64,000 nucleotides of DNA from Saccharomonospora amisosensis (GCF_011761185.1 NZ_JAAOYM010000001.1:744001-808000), one strand, 5' to 3'. Positions 26,337 to 35,458 are shown, counted from the stretch's first letter. The notes: a model not told the origin generated them from the sequence alone. Numbers and translations are program-made.

Positions 26337-26930
26337 ATGACCCAACCGCTGCTGCTCGACGAGTATCTGCCGAGCTATGACCACGCCATCCATGTCTCGC
26401 GTATGTTCCGGGCCCCGCCAACCGACGTCTTCGGGGCCGTCACGAACCTTGACCTGTTCCGGCTCCCGCTGGCACGGGTACTGCTGCGAGCGCGCGCCCT
26501 GCCGGGTCGGCTCGCCGATGCCCGTGCCCGACGCCAAGGCCGCCCTCCCACCGTGGAACCGCCGACGTTTCGCATCCGAGACCTGCCCGCACGGGGCTGG
26601 GTGCCGCTGGGCGAGCGACCGGGGAGGGAACTGGTATACGGCCAGGTGGGCAAGGTGTGGAAAGGCACTGGTGGTGCGCCAAGCCGTCCCGTCACCGCGG
26701 ACACCTTCGCCGCCTTCGCCGAACCCGGCTTCGCCAAGCTGGCGGAGAGCACGCTCGTCACGCCTTACGGCGAAGCAGCCTGCGTGCTTACGGTGGAATC
26801 ACGGGTGGCTCTAACCGATGTGGACAGTCGGCGGCGGTTCCGGCGCTACTGGCTGGCGGCGGGGCCGTTCATCCGGCTCATGCGACCAGCCGTGATGCGC
26901 GCGCTGGCTCGGCGGTTCCGGGACGAGTGA
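26337..26930 (+). CDS. SRPBCC-like protein of unknown function
   Basis: A 197-residue protein starting after GGGAGGG. V-S-R-M-F-R-A-P-P-T-D-V-F-G-A-V-T-N-L-D-L-F-R resembles the first strand and helix of START/SRPBCC ligand-binding proteins, and the later L-V-Y-G-Q-V-G-K-V-W-K-G, TPYGEAACVLTVESRVA and RRRFRRYWLAAGPFIRLMR segments fit that fold. No catalytic residues can be pointed to. It stands alone downstream of the NACHT gene, so a link to it is unproven. Confidence 0.55.
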   Translation: MTQPLLLDEYLPSYDHAIHVSRMFRAPPTDVFGAVTNLDLFRLPLARVLLRARALPGRLADARARRQGRPPTVEPPTFRIRDLPARGWVPLGERPGRELVYGQVGKVWKGTGGAPSRPVTADTFAAFAEPGFAKLAESTLVTPYGEAACVLTVESRVALTDVDSRRRFRRYWLAAGPFIRLMRPAVMRALARRFRDE

Positions 26931-27338
26931 GGAAGTGGAGATCAGCTCTTGGTCGGGGCCGGCTCGGTGAGCGCCGGGGGCGGTACGTCACCGACGTCGC
27001 CTGGCTCGGGCGTGGCAGGCTGACACCGGCGCGTCGTCATGGCGCGCGGCAGCTACACACCCGGGAGTGCCGGGGCGGACCCGGCACTCCCGATCGCGTG
27101 TTGGCATCCGCCGACTCAACGGGCCAGGCAGGAATTTGGCGTGATGGTCTGCGCTACCCGGTGCCGGTGCGATCAATCGACCGTGGGGCGCCGCCACCGA
27201 TCAGCCTTGTGCGACGTGTCCGATCTTGAGGATTCGTGTGTCGATTCTGCGCCAGTCGCTCTTCGGTGAGAACGGCTTCCAGGTGTCCGGCGCTTCTCCT
27301 GGCTTCCCGTGATGACTGCGGAATCCTGCGGCTCGTCC
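26931..27338. other. 408-base region without a convincing gene
   Basis: No frame looks like a conserved protein. On the minus strand a 32-codon frame (about 26945-27040) ends in a Pro/Ala/Glu-rich tail ending PAPTKS, which could be the remnant of a gene end but has no body upstream because an in-frame TAG precedes it. A perfect 13-bp hairpin lies at 27062-27092. Confidence 0.45.
27062..27092. terminator. Perfect 13-bp hairpin
   Basis: CGGGAGTGCCGGG and CCCGGCACTCCCG are perfectly complementary around a GCGGA loop. It lies between the end of the SRPBCC-like gene (plus) and the end of the sigma-factor gene (minus), so it can act as a bidirectional terminator. There is no T-tract. Confidence 0.6.
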
Positions 27339-28568
27339 TTACTCATGCGCGCCCGCCAGGTGTCGTAGGCCGTGCCTGAGGTGTTGTTGCTCGGCGAGAT
27401 TGACGGTAGCGGCGATGGCTCGCCGGTAGGCGTTCGCCGCGGCGTCGGGTCGGCCGGCTCGCTCCAGGAGGTGGGCACGTACGGCGTCGAGACGGGGAAG
27501 GCGGGGGTGGTCGGCTTCCAGCGCATCGAGCTGGGCGAGGGCGGTGTCGTTCCCGTCGACCATGGCCTGCGCGACGATGCGGTTGAGGGTGATCGTGGGG
27601 TTGCCGTGACCGGTGACGATCTCGAGGAGCCGGTAGAGCGCGAGGATCTCGTGCCAGTCCGTGGCCGCGGTGTCCGGGGCTTCGGCGTGCAGGGCCGCGA
27701 TGCAGGCCTGGAGGAGGTAAGGGCCGGGTTCGGCGCCCGGGGTGGCTCGGCGGACGAGTGTGATTCCCTGGTCGATCAGTTCCCGGTTCCACAACGTGCG
27801 GTCCTGCTCGTCGAGTGGCGTCAGGCGCCCGTCCGGTCCAACTCGGGCAGGCTGCCGGGCCTCGGTGAGCAGCATCAGGGCGAGGAGTCCGGTGACCTCC
27901 GTGGACTTCGAGAGGCTCAGGAGGAGGAGCCGCGTCAGGCGGATCGCTTCGGTGGCGAGGTCCGTGTCGGCAGGTGGCGCGCCGGTGGTCGTGTGATGCG
28001 CCTCGGTGAACATCACGTACAACACGTCGAGTACGGCGGTGACGCGCTCGTCCGCGTGCTTGGGTGGCGGAAGCGGGGTGCCGAGCTCGGACACGCGACG
28101 CTTGGCACGCGTGATCCGCTGGGCGATGGTGGTTTCCGGGACCTGGTAGACGTTGGCGATCTGGGCGGTGGTGAGTCCGGCCACCGCCCGAAGGGTCAGC
28201 GCGACCTGTCCGGATCGTGGCAGGTCGGGGTGGCAGCACAGCCGCAGTACCAGCAGCGAGTCGTCAGCCTGGACAGCCTGCGGTGGCATTGGGGGATGCA
28301 GGAGCGCGGCTCGGGTCTCGCGCAGGCGGCGGCGCGCGTCGCCGCGGGTGAGGTCGACGTAGCGGCGGCGGGCGGTCGTGACGAGCCAGCCCACCGGGTC
28401 GTCGGGGAACCGGGTCGGCCACTGTTGGTACGCGTGCAGGAGAGCCTCCTGGACGGCGTCTTCACACAGGTCGAAGTGGGTGCTGCCGTAGGTGCGCAGC
28501 AATCGGGCGAGGGCTTGTGGGGCGAGTTCGCGCCACAAGCCCTCGCTCAATCGAGGCTCAGTGGTCAC
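27339..28568 (-). CDS. ECF sigma factor with C-terminal extension (YCII-linked, ECF42-like)
   Basis: A 409-residue sigma factor starting at GTG 28568, overlapping the stop of the YCII gene. Region 2 (HFDLCEDAVQEALLHAYQQWP, VGWLVTTARRRYVDL) and region 4 (TTAQIANVYQVPETTIAQRITRAK) are clear. After about residue 190 a long helical extension with P-D-G-R-L-T-P-L-D-E-Q-D-R-T-L-W and TPR-like helices follows, the hallmark of the ECF42 type, which is linked to DGPF/YCII proteins instead of an anti-sigma factor. The extension probably controls activity. Target promoters are not known. Confidence 0.85.
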   Translation of the reverse strand: MTTEPRLSEGLWRELAPQALARLLRTYGSTHFDLCEDAVQEALLHAYQQWPTRFPDDPVGWLVTTARRRYVDLTRGDARRRLRETRAALLHPPMPPQAVQADDSLLVLRLCCHPDLPRSGQVALTLRAVAGLTTAQIANVYQVPETTIAQRITRAKRRVSELGTPLPPPKHADERVTAVLDVLYVMFTEAHHTTTGAPPADTDLATEAIRLTRLLLLSLSKSTEVTGLLALMLLTEARQPARVGPDGRLTPLDEQDRTLWNRELIDQGITLVRRATPGAEPGPYLLQACIAALHAEAPDTAATDWHEILALYRLLEIVTGHGNPTITLNRIVAQAMVDGNDTALAQLDALEADHPRLPRLDAVRAHLLERAGRPDAAANAYRRAIAATVNLAEQQHLRHGLRHLAGAHE

Positions 28569-28933
28569 TGGTCTCCCAGGTCGGTGAACATCACCGGCCG
28601 TAGTTCGAGGGCGAGTCCCGGGATGCTCGCGTCGGGGATCCGCTTGGCCAGCTCCACCGCTCGAGCCTCGCTGTCGACGTCGATGAAGTAGAAGCCGCCC
28701 ATGAACTCCTTGCTCTCGGCGAAGGGTCCGTCGGTCACCTCGGGGCTGCCGCCGGAGCTGCGAACGACCTTCGACTGGCTGGGATCGGCCAGGGCCTGGG
28801 TCGCGATGAACTCGCCGCTTTCCTTGGTGGCGGCCATGAACGCGGCATGTCCTTCTTGGATCTGCTTCTGCTGCTCGTCGGTGAGCTGCTCGAGCACCGC
28901 CGGATCGACCTGCATCAGGATCAAGTACTTCAC
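28565..28933 (-). CDS. YCII-related (DGPF-domain) protein
   Basis: A 122-residue ferredoxin-like protein starting at GTG 28933 behind AAGGAGG. V-K-Y-L-I-L-M-Q at the start, V-T-D-G-P-F-A-E-S-K-E-F near the middle and the strand GGFYFIDVDSEARAVELAKRIP are typical of YCII/DGPF proteins. These are regularly encoded with ECF42-type sigma factors, and here the two genes overlap by four bases. Enzymatic activity has not been shown for most members; a sensory or regulatory role with the sigma factor is likely. Confidence 0.88.
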   Translation of the reverse strand: MKYLILMQVDPAVLEQLTDEQQKQIQEGHAAFMAATKESGEFIATQALADPSQSKVVRSSGGSPEVTDGPFAESKEFMGGFYFIDVDSEARAVELAKRIPDASIPGLALELRPVMFTDLGDQ

Positions 28934-29122
28934 GATTTCCTCCTTGATTAGGTGAACCACCTGCTTGGCGGCTCACCAGGGGTCGTCACCGACCCGGCGG
29001 ACACGACACTACGCGCCCAGGAATTTTCCGCCGGATTTCTCGCCGCGGCTGTCTAGGCGGGCGGGTCGGTGACGACCAAGGGGTATGCAAGCGACAGCTT
29101 TCACACCACACGGAGGTCGGCC

Positions 29123-29767
29123 ATGACACAGCGAGTCAGGGTCCACTGCTTCACCGTCACCCAGGACGGGATCGGCGCGGGCGAGGACCAGAGTTTCGAG
29201 CGCCCGTTCGGCCACGCGGACCCCGGCGCACTGCTGGGCTGGGCCGAGGCCACGGCCAGCTGGGTGAACCGTACCGATCCAGGCGGCACCCGAGGCCTCG
29301 ACGATTACGTCGTCCGCGACTTCACGCGCAACATCGGTGCCGAGATCATGGGGCGCAACAAGTTCGGTCCGATTCGCGGTCCCTGGTCAAACTATGACTG
29401 GCAGGGGTGGTGGGGAGACAAACCCCCGTTCCACACACCGGTTTTCGTGCTGACGCATCACCCGCGGCCGTCGTTCACACTCAGCGACACGACGTTCCAC
29501 TTCCTCGACGCGACGCCGCACGAAGCGCTGGAGCAGGCGAAGGCCGCGGCGGGCGGGCGGGACGTGCGCATCGGCGGCGGCGTGACGACCATCCGGGAGT
29601 TCCTCGACGCGGACCTGATCGACGAGATGCACATCGCCGTCGCCCCGTACGAACTCGGCAGCGGCCTTCGACTCTGGGACAGCCCGGAGGAACTCACCGG
29701 CAGCTACCACCTGGAACGCGTGCCAAGCCCCAGCGGCGTCGTGCACCACTTCTTCTGGCGGCACTGA
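29123..29767 (+). CDS. RibD C-terminal / dihydrofolate reductase-like protein
   Basis: A 214-residue DHFR-fold protein starting after GGAGG. Features of the RibD-C family: HCFTVTQDGIGAGEDQ at the N-terminus, a phosphate-binding G-G-R-D-V-R-I-G-G-G-V-T-T-I-R-E-F segment and I-D-E-M-H-I-A-V-A-P near the C-terminus. Such proteins use NADPH to reduce flavin precursors or related compounds, but most stand-alone actinobacterial copies have no assigned substrate. It is divergent from the YCII-sigma pair. Confidence 0.8.
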   Translation: MTQRVRVHCFTVTQDGIGAGEDQSFERPFGHADPGALLGWAEATASWVNRTDPGGTRGLDDYVVRDFTRNIGAEIMGRNKFGPIRGPWSNYDWQGWWGDKPPFHTPVFVLTHHPRPSFTLSDTTFHFLDATPHEALEQAKAAAGGRDVRIGGGVTTIREFLDADLIDEMHIAVAPYELGSGLRLWDSPEELTGSYHLERVPSPSGVVHHFFWRH

Positions 29768-29775
29768 AGGCTCGC

Positions 29776-30635
29776 TCAGGCCATGGCTTCGGCCAGGTAC
29801 GCGCGCAGGGATTTGGCCGGGCGGCCGAGCAGTTCACCCAGCGCGGGGTTGGTGACTGCGAACTCGCCGCGGCGCGACGCCTGAAACATGCCGAGCAGCA
29901 TGGTCGCGCCCGCGCCTCCGGTACGCCCTGCGTGATCATCCGCGCCACCCACTCGTCGTCGTCCACGACGACACGGCGGACGGTGCGGCCGGTCAGCTCG
30001 GTGAACACGGCGGCGACCTGCTCGAGGTCGAGCAGCTGTGGTGAAGTCAGCGGCGGGGTCGGGCCGTCGAACCGGCCCACGTCGGTGAGGGCGAGGGCAG
30101 CGGCCTCGGCCAGGTCCGCGTGCTCGGTCCACGACACGGGACCGTCGGCGGGCGCGACCAACTCGCCGGTGTTCATCGCCTGGCCGAAGAGAAGCGGGAT
30201 GGTGTTGGCGTAGTAGCCGTTGCGCAGCGCGGTGAACGGCGTGCCCAGCGTGGCCAGGTACCGCTCGGTGGCCGCGTGGTCGACCATCGGCGCGAACCTC
30301 GAGTCGGGGCCCGCGCCCTGGTGGCTCGTGTAGAGGACGCGCTTCGCGCCGGCGTCGACGGCGGCGTCGATCGCGGCCGTGTGCTGCGCGACCTTCTCCG
30401 GGCCGACCGCGTTCACCGACACGAGCAGCACCTGTGTGGCGCCCTCGAACGCCTCGGCCAGCGTGGCAGGGTCCGTGAAGTCACCCCGCCGTACCCGGAC
30501 CCCGCGCGCGGCCAGCGCGTCCGCGCGTCCCGGCTCCCGCACGCTCACGCCGACCCACTCCGACGGGATCCGCTCGAGCAGCCGGTCGACGATCAGTGCC
30601 CCGAGCCTGCCGGTGGCACCCGTGATGACGATCAT
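29776..30635 (-). pseudogene. NmrA-like NAD(P)-binding oxidoreductase, frameshifted
   Basis: An NmrA/SDR-type protein: T-G-A-T-G-R-L-G at the N-terminus, L-L-V-S-V-N-A-V-G-P in the middle, and a substrate part up to MITQGVPE. At about 29905-29925, in GCG-rich sequence, the coding frame shifts by one base. The natural C-terminus (TMLLGMFQASRRGEF, then LGELLGRPAKSLRAYLAEAMA) continues in another frame to a stop at 29776, whereas the original frame runs on as non-protein sequence to 29694. Either the gene is broken or one base is missing from the assembly. It is divergent from a TetR gene. Confidence 0.75.
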
Positions 30636-30647
30636 GCTTCACCTCGC

Positions 30648-30719
30648 GATATCGATGGAATCAATTTGACGCTAACATCGGAAATACATCGATAGCAAGG
30701 AACTGATATCGTTGGAACC
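30648..30719. promoter_or_regulatory. Divergent operator region with 15-bp direct repeats
   Basis: GATATCGATGGAATC (30648-30662) and GATATCGTTGGAACC (30705-30719) match at 13 of 15 bases and bracket the intergenic region between the NmrA-like gene and the TetR gene. Inside, TATCGATG (30650) and CATCGATA (30687) form an inverted pair. The second repeat touches the GTG start at 30720. They are likely binding sites for the TetR protein. Confidence 0.5.
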
Positions 30720-31379
30720 GTGGATGCACGGACCAACCTCGTCGAGGTCGCGGCTCGGCTGCTGCGCGAGCAGGGACCTGCTGCGGTGACCACCCGAGGG
30801 GTCGCTCAGGCCGCGGGCGTGCAGGCGCCGGCTATCTACCGGATGTTCGGCGACAAGGACGGCCTGCTGGACGCTGTCGCCGAGCACGTGTTCGCGACCT
30901 ACGTCGCAGAGAAGTCCCGCACCCCCGACACCGACGACCCGCTCGCGGACCTGCGGGCCGGGTGGGACACGCACATCGGCTTCGGGTTGGCCAACCCGGC
31001 GCTGTACGTCCTGCTGGCCGGGCGACCGCCGTCGCCCGCCACGGTCGCGGGCATGGCGAAGCTGCGTGCCAAGGTGCGAAGGGTCGCGGAGATCGGCAGG
31101 CTTCGGGTGTCCGAACAGCGGGCCGTCGAACTCATCCACGCCGCGAACACCGGGGTTGTCCTGACCCTGATCGCCGCACCTGACTCCGACCCCGGTCTCG
31201 CCGACGCGATGTACGAGGCGGTGACCCGTTCGATCCTGACCGACGCACCCGCACTGGCGCAGGACGGCCCTGTCGCGGCCGCGGTCGCCTTCCGGACGGT
31301 CGTGCCGGACCTGCCGGCGCTCACCGACACCGAGCGCGCCATGCTGTCCGAGTGGCTGGACCGGGCCACGGGGTACTAG
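30720..31379 (+). CDS. TetR-family transcriptional regulator
   Basis: A 219-residue TetR protein: N-terminal HTH with ARLLREQGPAAVTTRGVAQ and the recognition helix QAPAIYRMFGDKDGLL, followed by a ligand domain of about 150 residues. The GTG start lies inside a direct-repeat element. It is divergent from the frameshifted NmrA-like oxidoreductase and probably represses it; such pairs often respond to electrophiles or xenobiotics. Confidence 0.85.
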   Translation: MDARTNLVEVAARLLREQGPAAVTTRGVAQAAGVQAPAIYRMFGDKDGLLDAVAEHVFATYVAEKSRTPDTDDPLADLRAGWDTHIGFGLANPALYVLLAGRPPSPATVAGMAKLRAKVRRVAEIGRLRVSEQRAVELIHAANTGVVLTLIAAPDSDPGLADAMYEAVTRSILTDAPALAQDGPVAAAVAFRTVVPDLPALTDTERAMLSEWLDRATGY

Positions 31380-31810
31380 CGAGTGTGGCGTTGATTCATA
31401 CGGGTGAAGCGTGGGCAGGCCGGGGTACCTGCGCCGCCCGATTGGCGGGTCACCCGAGCCAGGTCACGTTCAGCACGTCGACCCGGTCCTGGTCGTCAAG
31501 GACCAGTACTTCGGCCGGAAGGGCGTGAATCGGCGAACGGACCTGTGGGTCCGTCACGATCCGAACGGCCACCGAAAGGTCAGACGCCCAGTTCGGCGCG
31601 CAGCCGCCTCAACTCGACGGCGCCTTCGGGCGGTTCACCGGTACGGCGGGTTGCGACCCGCCTGCCCGGATTCGGCCGGGTGGTGGCCGACAGCGTCGCC
31701 GCGCTCGGTGCCACCAGGCTGTTCACGTGGCGTTCTCGCCGATTGCCCGGAGCTCCTCTGTGGAACCCGGCTGCGGCGCCGACCTGATCGAGGTCGGCGC
31801 CGCGGTAGTT
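31380..31810. other. 431-base region without a convincing gene
   Basis: Several frames are open but none looks like a real protein. On the minus strand a frame ending at a TGA at 31580-31582 finishes with ELRRLRAELGV, which has a protein-like character, but upstream it has no plausible start or domain and overlaps the end of the epoxide hydrolase region. It may be a decayed gene end. No repeats or RNA gene were recognised. Confidence 0.4.
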
Positions 31811-32965
31811 TCAGCGCAACTTGCCGAAGAACTCCCGGACGTCGTCGACGAGCAGGTCGGGGGCCTCCATTGCGGCGAAGTGGCCGCCACGGTCGAACTC
31901 CGACCAGTGCACGATCGTGTGTTCGAGTTCGAGCGTGCGGCGGATGGACACGTCCAGAGGGAACACCGCGACACCGGTAGGCACGGTGGAACGCTCGCGC
32001 GCACTCCAGGCTCCGGCGTGTGCGGTCTCGTAGTAGCTGTTGGCCGAGGAGCCGGCGGTGCCGGTCAGCCAGTACAGCATCACGTTGGTGAGCAACTGGT
32101 CCCGATCCACCGCATCCTCGGGCAGTTCGGCGGCCGGATCGGTCCACTCCTTGAACTTCTCCACGATCCAGGCCAACTGCCCCACCGGGGAGTCGTGCAG
32201 CCCGTGCGCCAGTGTCTGCGGCCGGCTGATCTGGACCATCGCGTAGCCCGATCCCTCGGTCTTCAGGTACGCCAGGTGCTCGAGCCGGGCTCGCTCTGCA
32301 GCGGTCAACTCCTCCACCTCGTGTGGGCTGACCTCGGCGAACGCGGAGAGCCCGTTCGTGTGCACGCCGACGACGTTGTCGGGGCCGAGGCGGCCCAGCC
32401 CTGGGGCGATGACCGCGCCGGTGTCGCCGCCCTGTGCGCCGTAGCGGTCGTAGCCGAGCCGGTTCATCAGCTCGGCGAAGGCCCTGGTCGTCCGGTTGAT
32501 GTCCCAGCCGGCCTCGCGGGTCGGCCCGGAGAAGCCACTGCCGGGGTTCGACGGGATAACCAGGTGAAACGCCTCCGCCGGGTCGCTACCATGTGCCCGA
32601 GGGTCGGTCAGCGGGCCGATGACGTTCATAAACTCGACGATCGAACCGGGCCAGCCGTGGATCAGGATCAGCGGCAGCGCGTCCGGTTCTGGCGAGCGCA
32701 CGTGCAGGAAATGGATGTTCTGCCCGTCGATCTCGGTGGTGAACTGCGGGTAGGAGTTCAACTCCCGCTCGTGGACACGCCAGTCGTAGCCATCGCGCCA
32801 GTACTCGGCCAGGCCCTTGAGGTAGCTCACCGGCACCCCGCGGCTCCAGCCCACATCGGGCAGGTCCACGGTCCAACGGGTCCTGGCGAGCCGGTCCCGG
32901 AGGTCGTCCAGGTCGGACTGGGGAATGTCGATGGTGAAAGGCCGGATCTCGCTGTCGTGTGTCAT
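31811..32965 (-). CDS. Epoxide hydrolase, EH1 family
   Basis: A 384-residue alpha/beta hydrolase of the microsomal epoxide-hydrolase type. An N-terminal lid-like domain ([19 protein letters not shown]) precedes HGWPGS (residues about 103-108, oxyanion loop). The nucleophile Asp is in G-G-D-T-G (about 181), and the catalytic His is in R-G-G-H-F-A near the C-terminus. It opens epoxides to diols in the cytosol, often in xenobiotic or lipid degradation. It is divergent from a WYL regulator, with 63 bases between the two starts. Confidence 0.9.
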   Translation of the reverse strand: MTHDSEIRPFTIDIPQSDLDDLRDRLARTRWTVDLPDVGWSRGVPVSYLKGLAEYWRDGYDWRVHERELNSYPQFTTEIDGQNIHFLHVRSPEPDALPLILIHGWPGSIVEFMNVIGPLTDPRAHGSDPAEAFHLVIPSNPGSGFSGPTREAGWDINRTTRAFAELMNRLGYDRYGAQGGDTGAVIAPGLGRLGPDNVVGVHTNGLSAFAEVSPHEVEELTAAERARLEHLAYLKTEGSGYAMVQISRPQTLAHGLHDSPVGQLAWIVEKFKEWTDPAAELPEDAVDRDQLLTNVMLYWLTGTAGSSANSYYETAHAGAWSARERSTVPTGVAVFPLDVSIRRTLELEHTIVHWSEFDRGGHFAAMEAPDLLVDDVREFFGKLR

Positions 32966-33028
32966 GCCGGCAACGCTAGAAGCCGGTTAGGTCGGATCTG
33001 GTCCTAGGTCGATGGCAGACTTCGAGAC

Positions 33029-33979
33029 ATGCGGGAAACCTCGGCACGACTGCTGCACCTGCTCTCCCTCTTGCAGACCCGACGCGACTGGTCCGGCGCC
33101 GAACTCGCCGAGCGCCTGGAGGTAGCTCCACGCACCGTGCGCCGCGACATCGACCGGCTGCGAGACCTCGGCTACCCGGTGCACGCGACTGCGGGCACCG
33201 CAGGCTACCGGCTCGGCGCAGGCGCGAACCTGCCGCCGCTCCTGCTCGACGACGACGAAGCCGTCGCCGTCGCGATGGGCCTGCGCACGGCCGCCGGCGG
33301 TTCGATCACCGGCATCGAGGAGACCTCGGTGCGTGCTCTGGCCAAGCTCGAACAGGTACTGCCTTCCCGGCTACGCCACCGGATCAACGCCCTACAGACG
33401 ATGACCGTGCCGATGACCAACACCGGCCCCACCGTCGAGCCGAGCACCCTCACTGCCATCGCCGCCGCCTGCCGCGACTCGCTGCGCCTGCGCTTCGACT
33501 ACCGGACCCACGACGGAACCAGCGCCATGCGCACCACCGAGCCGCACCGGCTGGTGCACGCGGGCCGGCGCTGGTACCTCATCGGCTGGGACATCGACCG
33601 CCAGGACTGGCGCACCTACCGCGTGGACCGCCTCGACCCGCGCACGCCCACCGGTCCCCGGTTCACCCCACGCACGCCGCCAGAACCAGACCTCAGCGGC
33701 TACACCTCGCGGGCGATCTCCACCTCTGCCTACCGCTACCAAGCCCGATTCACCCTGCACGTCAGCGCTGAAACCGTGGCAGAGCGCATCGCTCCCACCA
33801 TCGCGACGCTGGAGCCGATCGACGAGCACAGCTGCACCCTGCGAGCCGGATCAAACTCACTCGACGAGTTGGCCATCTACGTCACGACCAAAGGGTTCGA
33901 CTTCCAGGTGCACGAACCGCCGGAACTCGTCGAGCACATCAAGACGCTGACGGCCCGACTCGCCCGCGCGACGGATTAG
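33029..33979 (+). CDS. HTH / WYL-domain transcriptional regulator
   Basis: A 316-residue regulator. The N-terminal winged HTH of DeoR/YafY type (WSGAELAERLEVAPRTVRRDIDRLRDLGYPV) is followed by a WYL domain from about residue 140, with RRWYLIGWDIDRQDWRTYRVDRL, and a WCX-like C-terminus (ELAIYVTTKGFDFQVHEPPEL). WYL proteins bind nucleotides or nucleic acids and act as ligand-responsive regulators. The divergent epoxide hydrolase is the likely target. Confidence 0.85.
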   Translation: MRETSARLLHLLSLLQTRRDWSGAELAERLEVAPRTVRRDIDRLRDLGYPVHATAGTAGYRLGAGANLPPLLLDDDEAVAVAMGLRTAAGGSITGIEETSVRALAKLEQVLPSRLRHRINALQTMTVPMTNTGPTVEPSTLTAIAAACRDSLRLRFDYRTHDGTSAMRTTEPHRLVHAGRRWYLIGWDIDRQDWRTYRVDRLDPRTPTGPRFTPRTPPEPDLSGYTSRAISTSAYRYQARFTLHVSAETVAERIAPTIATLEPIDEHSCTLRAGSNSLDELAIYVTTKGFDFQVHEPPELVEHIKTLTARLARATD

Positions 33980-33986
33980 GAGTTGT

Positions 33987-35150
33987 TCACTTCGGTGCCG
34001 GTTGTCGTAAGGCCGACCCCAGCTTCCGACATCGCTGACGCGGCCGATGGCGAAGACGCCGGGGGTGTACTGCGAAAACTGGAAGGGAGACCGGTTGCGG
34101 ACGCGAACCAACGCGACGAGGTCGCCGACTTCGGACGTGTGCCACTGACAGCGTGACTTGCCATGTTCGGATCCGCAGACGACAGTGTGGGTTGCGGTGT
34201 CGCACCTGTCGAGCAGGGACTCGTGCTGATGGGCACGGACAAGCCAGTAGCACATGCCCGGCACCCGTTTCGGCGTCGAGGGCTATCCGGCGCTGTTGGT
34301 GGGTCTTGGTGTCCTTTTCCCGGGTTTGTTGTCCGTTCTGGGCGATGCTGGTGCGAATCCAGAGCGCGGCGTTGTCGAGGTCGAGCCGGTCCCAGCGGAG
34401 CGCGCACAGTTCGCCCCGGCGTGCGCCCGTGGTCATGGCAAGCCAGACGAACATGCCCCAACGCAGGTCCTTGAATGCCTCGTTGACGATCGCGGCGGCT
34501 TCGTCAGGCGTCGGTGGTTGCGGGTTCGACGTCGGCCCCTTCGAGGCTTCTGCCTGGTCAAGCGGGTTGATTGTGATCCACTTCCACCGGATGGCGTCCT
34601 TGAACGCCCCGCTCAAGCACCAATGGACCTTGCGAATCGTCCCGTTGGAGAGCGGCCTGCACTCGTGCGCACGGCACTTGTCGTCACATGCGTGCTCGCC
34701 CCGCGTTCGGTGAATGACGAACTTCCGCCCGCCGCAGTGGTCGCGGCAGGCTCGGAGCGTGCGATAGAAGGAGTCGAAGGTTTCCGCGTCGAGTCGCGCC
34801 AACGTGACCCTGCCGATAAGCGGGCGGATGTGCGTGCGAATGACGCTCTCGTACCGCTGGCGAGTCGATGCGTCAACGTCGACTAGTTCGAGATAGCGGT
34901 CCATGAGCTGGTTCACGGTCGCGTTGGTGCGCGCGTTCCGTTGCTCGTTGATCTCGTTGAGAATCCGGACGCGGACCTTCTCGGCTTCCTTCTCCACGTT
35001 CGGGCCAGCCGGGACGGTCTCACGTACGTAGTGTCGGCGGCCTGTGAGCGGGTCCTCGCCCGCGTAGACCACGATCCGGCGGGCGCCACTGGGCAGCGTC
35101 TCGATCCGGCCCCTATGGCGCTTCTGAGAGCTCTTTCCGGCGTCAGCCAT
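33987..35150 (-). pseudogene. Tyrosine recombinase/integrase, decayed at the C-terminus
   Basis: The N-terminal arm-binding region, the core-binding domain with a Cys/His insert (CRDHCGG ... CDDKCRAHEC) and the first half of the catalytic domain are intact, including TGARRGELCALRW with the first catalytic Arg and KTHQQRRIAL. After about 34270 the frame no longer reads as integrase; similarity is scattered over other frames, and the H-x-x-R box and catalytic Tyr are missing. It cannot be active. It starts 80 bases from the 3' end of tRNA-Arg(CCU), so it marks an old element that used that tRNA as attachment site. Confidence 0.78.
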
Positions 35151-35230
35151 GGTGCGAAGATACGGAACTCGCACCACGATCCGCACCACGCGGGCTTCCG
35201 AAGATCACCGGAAACCGCCTCTGACCTGGG

Positions 35231-35303
35231 CGCCCCCGGGAGGATTCGAACCTCCGACACCCGCTTTAGGAGAGCGGTGCTCTATCCCCTGAGCTACGAG
35301 GGC
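35231..35303 (-). tRNA. tRNA-Arg (anticodon CCU)
   Basis: Read on the minus strand: acceptor GCCCTCG pairs with CGGGGGC, D-arm GCTC-AGGGGATA-GAGC, anticodon stem CCGCT/AGCGG with loop CTCCTAA (anticodon CCU), T-arm GGAGG-TTCGAAT-CCTCC, discriminator G. No CCA is encoded. It reads AGG codons. A decayed integrase lies directly downstream of its 3' end, so it has served as an attachment site. Confidence 0.95.
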
Positions 35304-35371
35304 AGGGATACTGCCTGACAGCTTAGCGGGTGACTTCCGCTGGCTGGAGCCGGGACCTTGACGTGGCGCGA

Positions 35372-35408
35372 GTTGCTCACTGTAATACCCCCACTACTTG
35401 TGAGTAAC
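35372..35408. promoter_or_regulatory. Inverted repeat upstream of NarL-type regulator
   Basis: GTTGCTCAC and GTGAGTAAC (8 of 9 complementary) are separated by 19 bases, about 50 bases before the start of the response regulator at 35459. This suits an operator, possibly autoregulatory. The region is less GC-rich than its surroundings, as expected for a promoter. Confidence 0.45.
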
Positions 35409-35458
35409 CCTCACGGATCGGACACGGTGACCCCGGTCCCCTGCCCTTGGAGGCGCCG

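Noticed and set aside
27372-28691. Long plus-strand open frame opposite the sigma factor and YCII genes
   Set aside because: It is the complement of two clear genes; open antisense frames are expected with this GC-rich codon usage.
28950-28962. AGGTG-AAC-CACCT inverted repeat near the YCII start, resembling the spacer of the 9156 operator
   Set aside because: It lacks the ACATGA/TCATGT arms, and the shared AACCACCT text is part of the spacer, not the symmetrical arms.
31727-33007. Long plus-strand frame opposite the epoxide hydrolase
   Set aside because: The minus strand encodes a full epoxide hydrolase with its catalytic Asp and His motifs; the plus frame has no recognisable pattern.
34150-34900. 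Plus-strand frames in the integrase remnant
   Set aside because: They are the complement of the decayed integrase and show no protein-like pattern.
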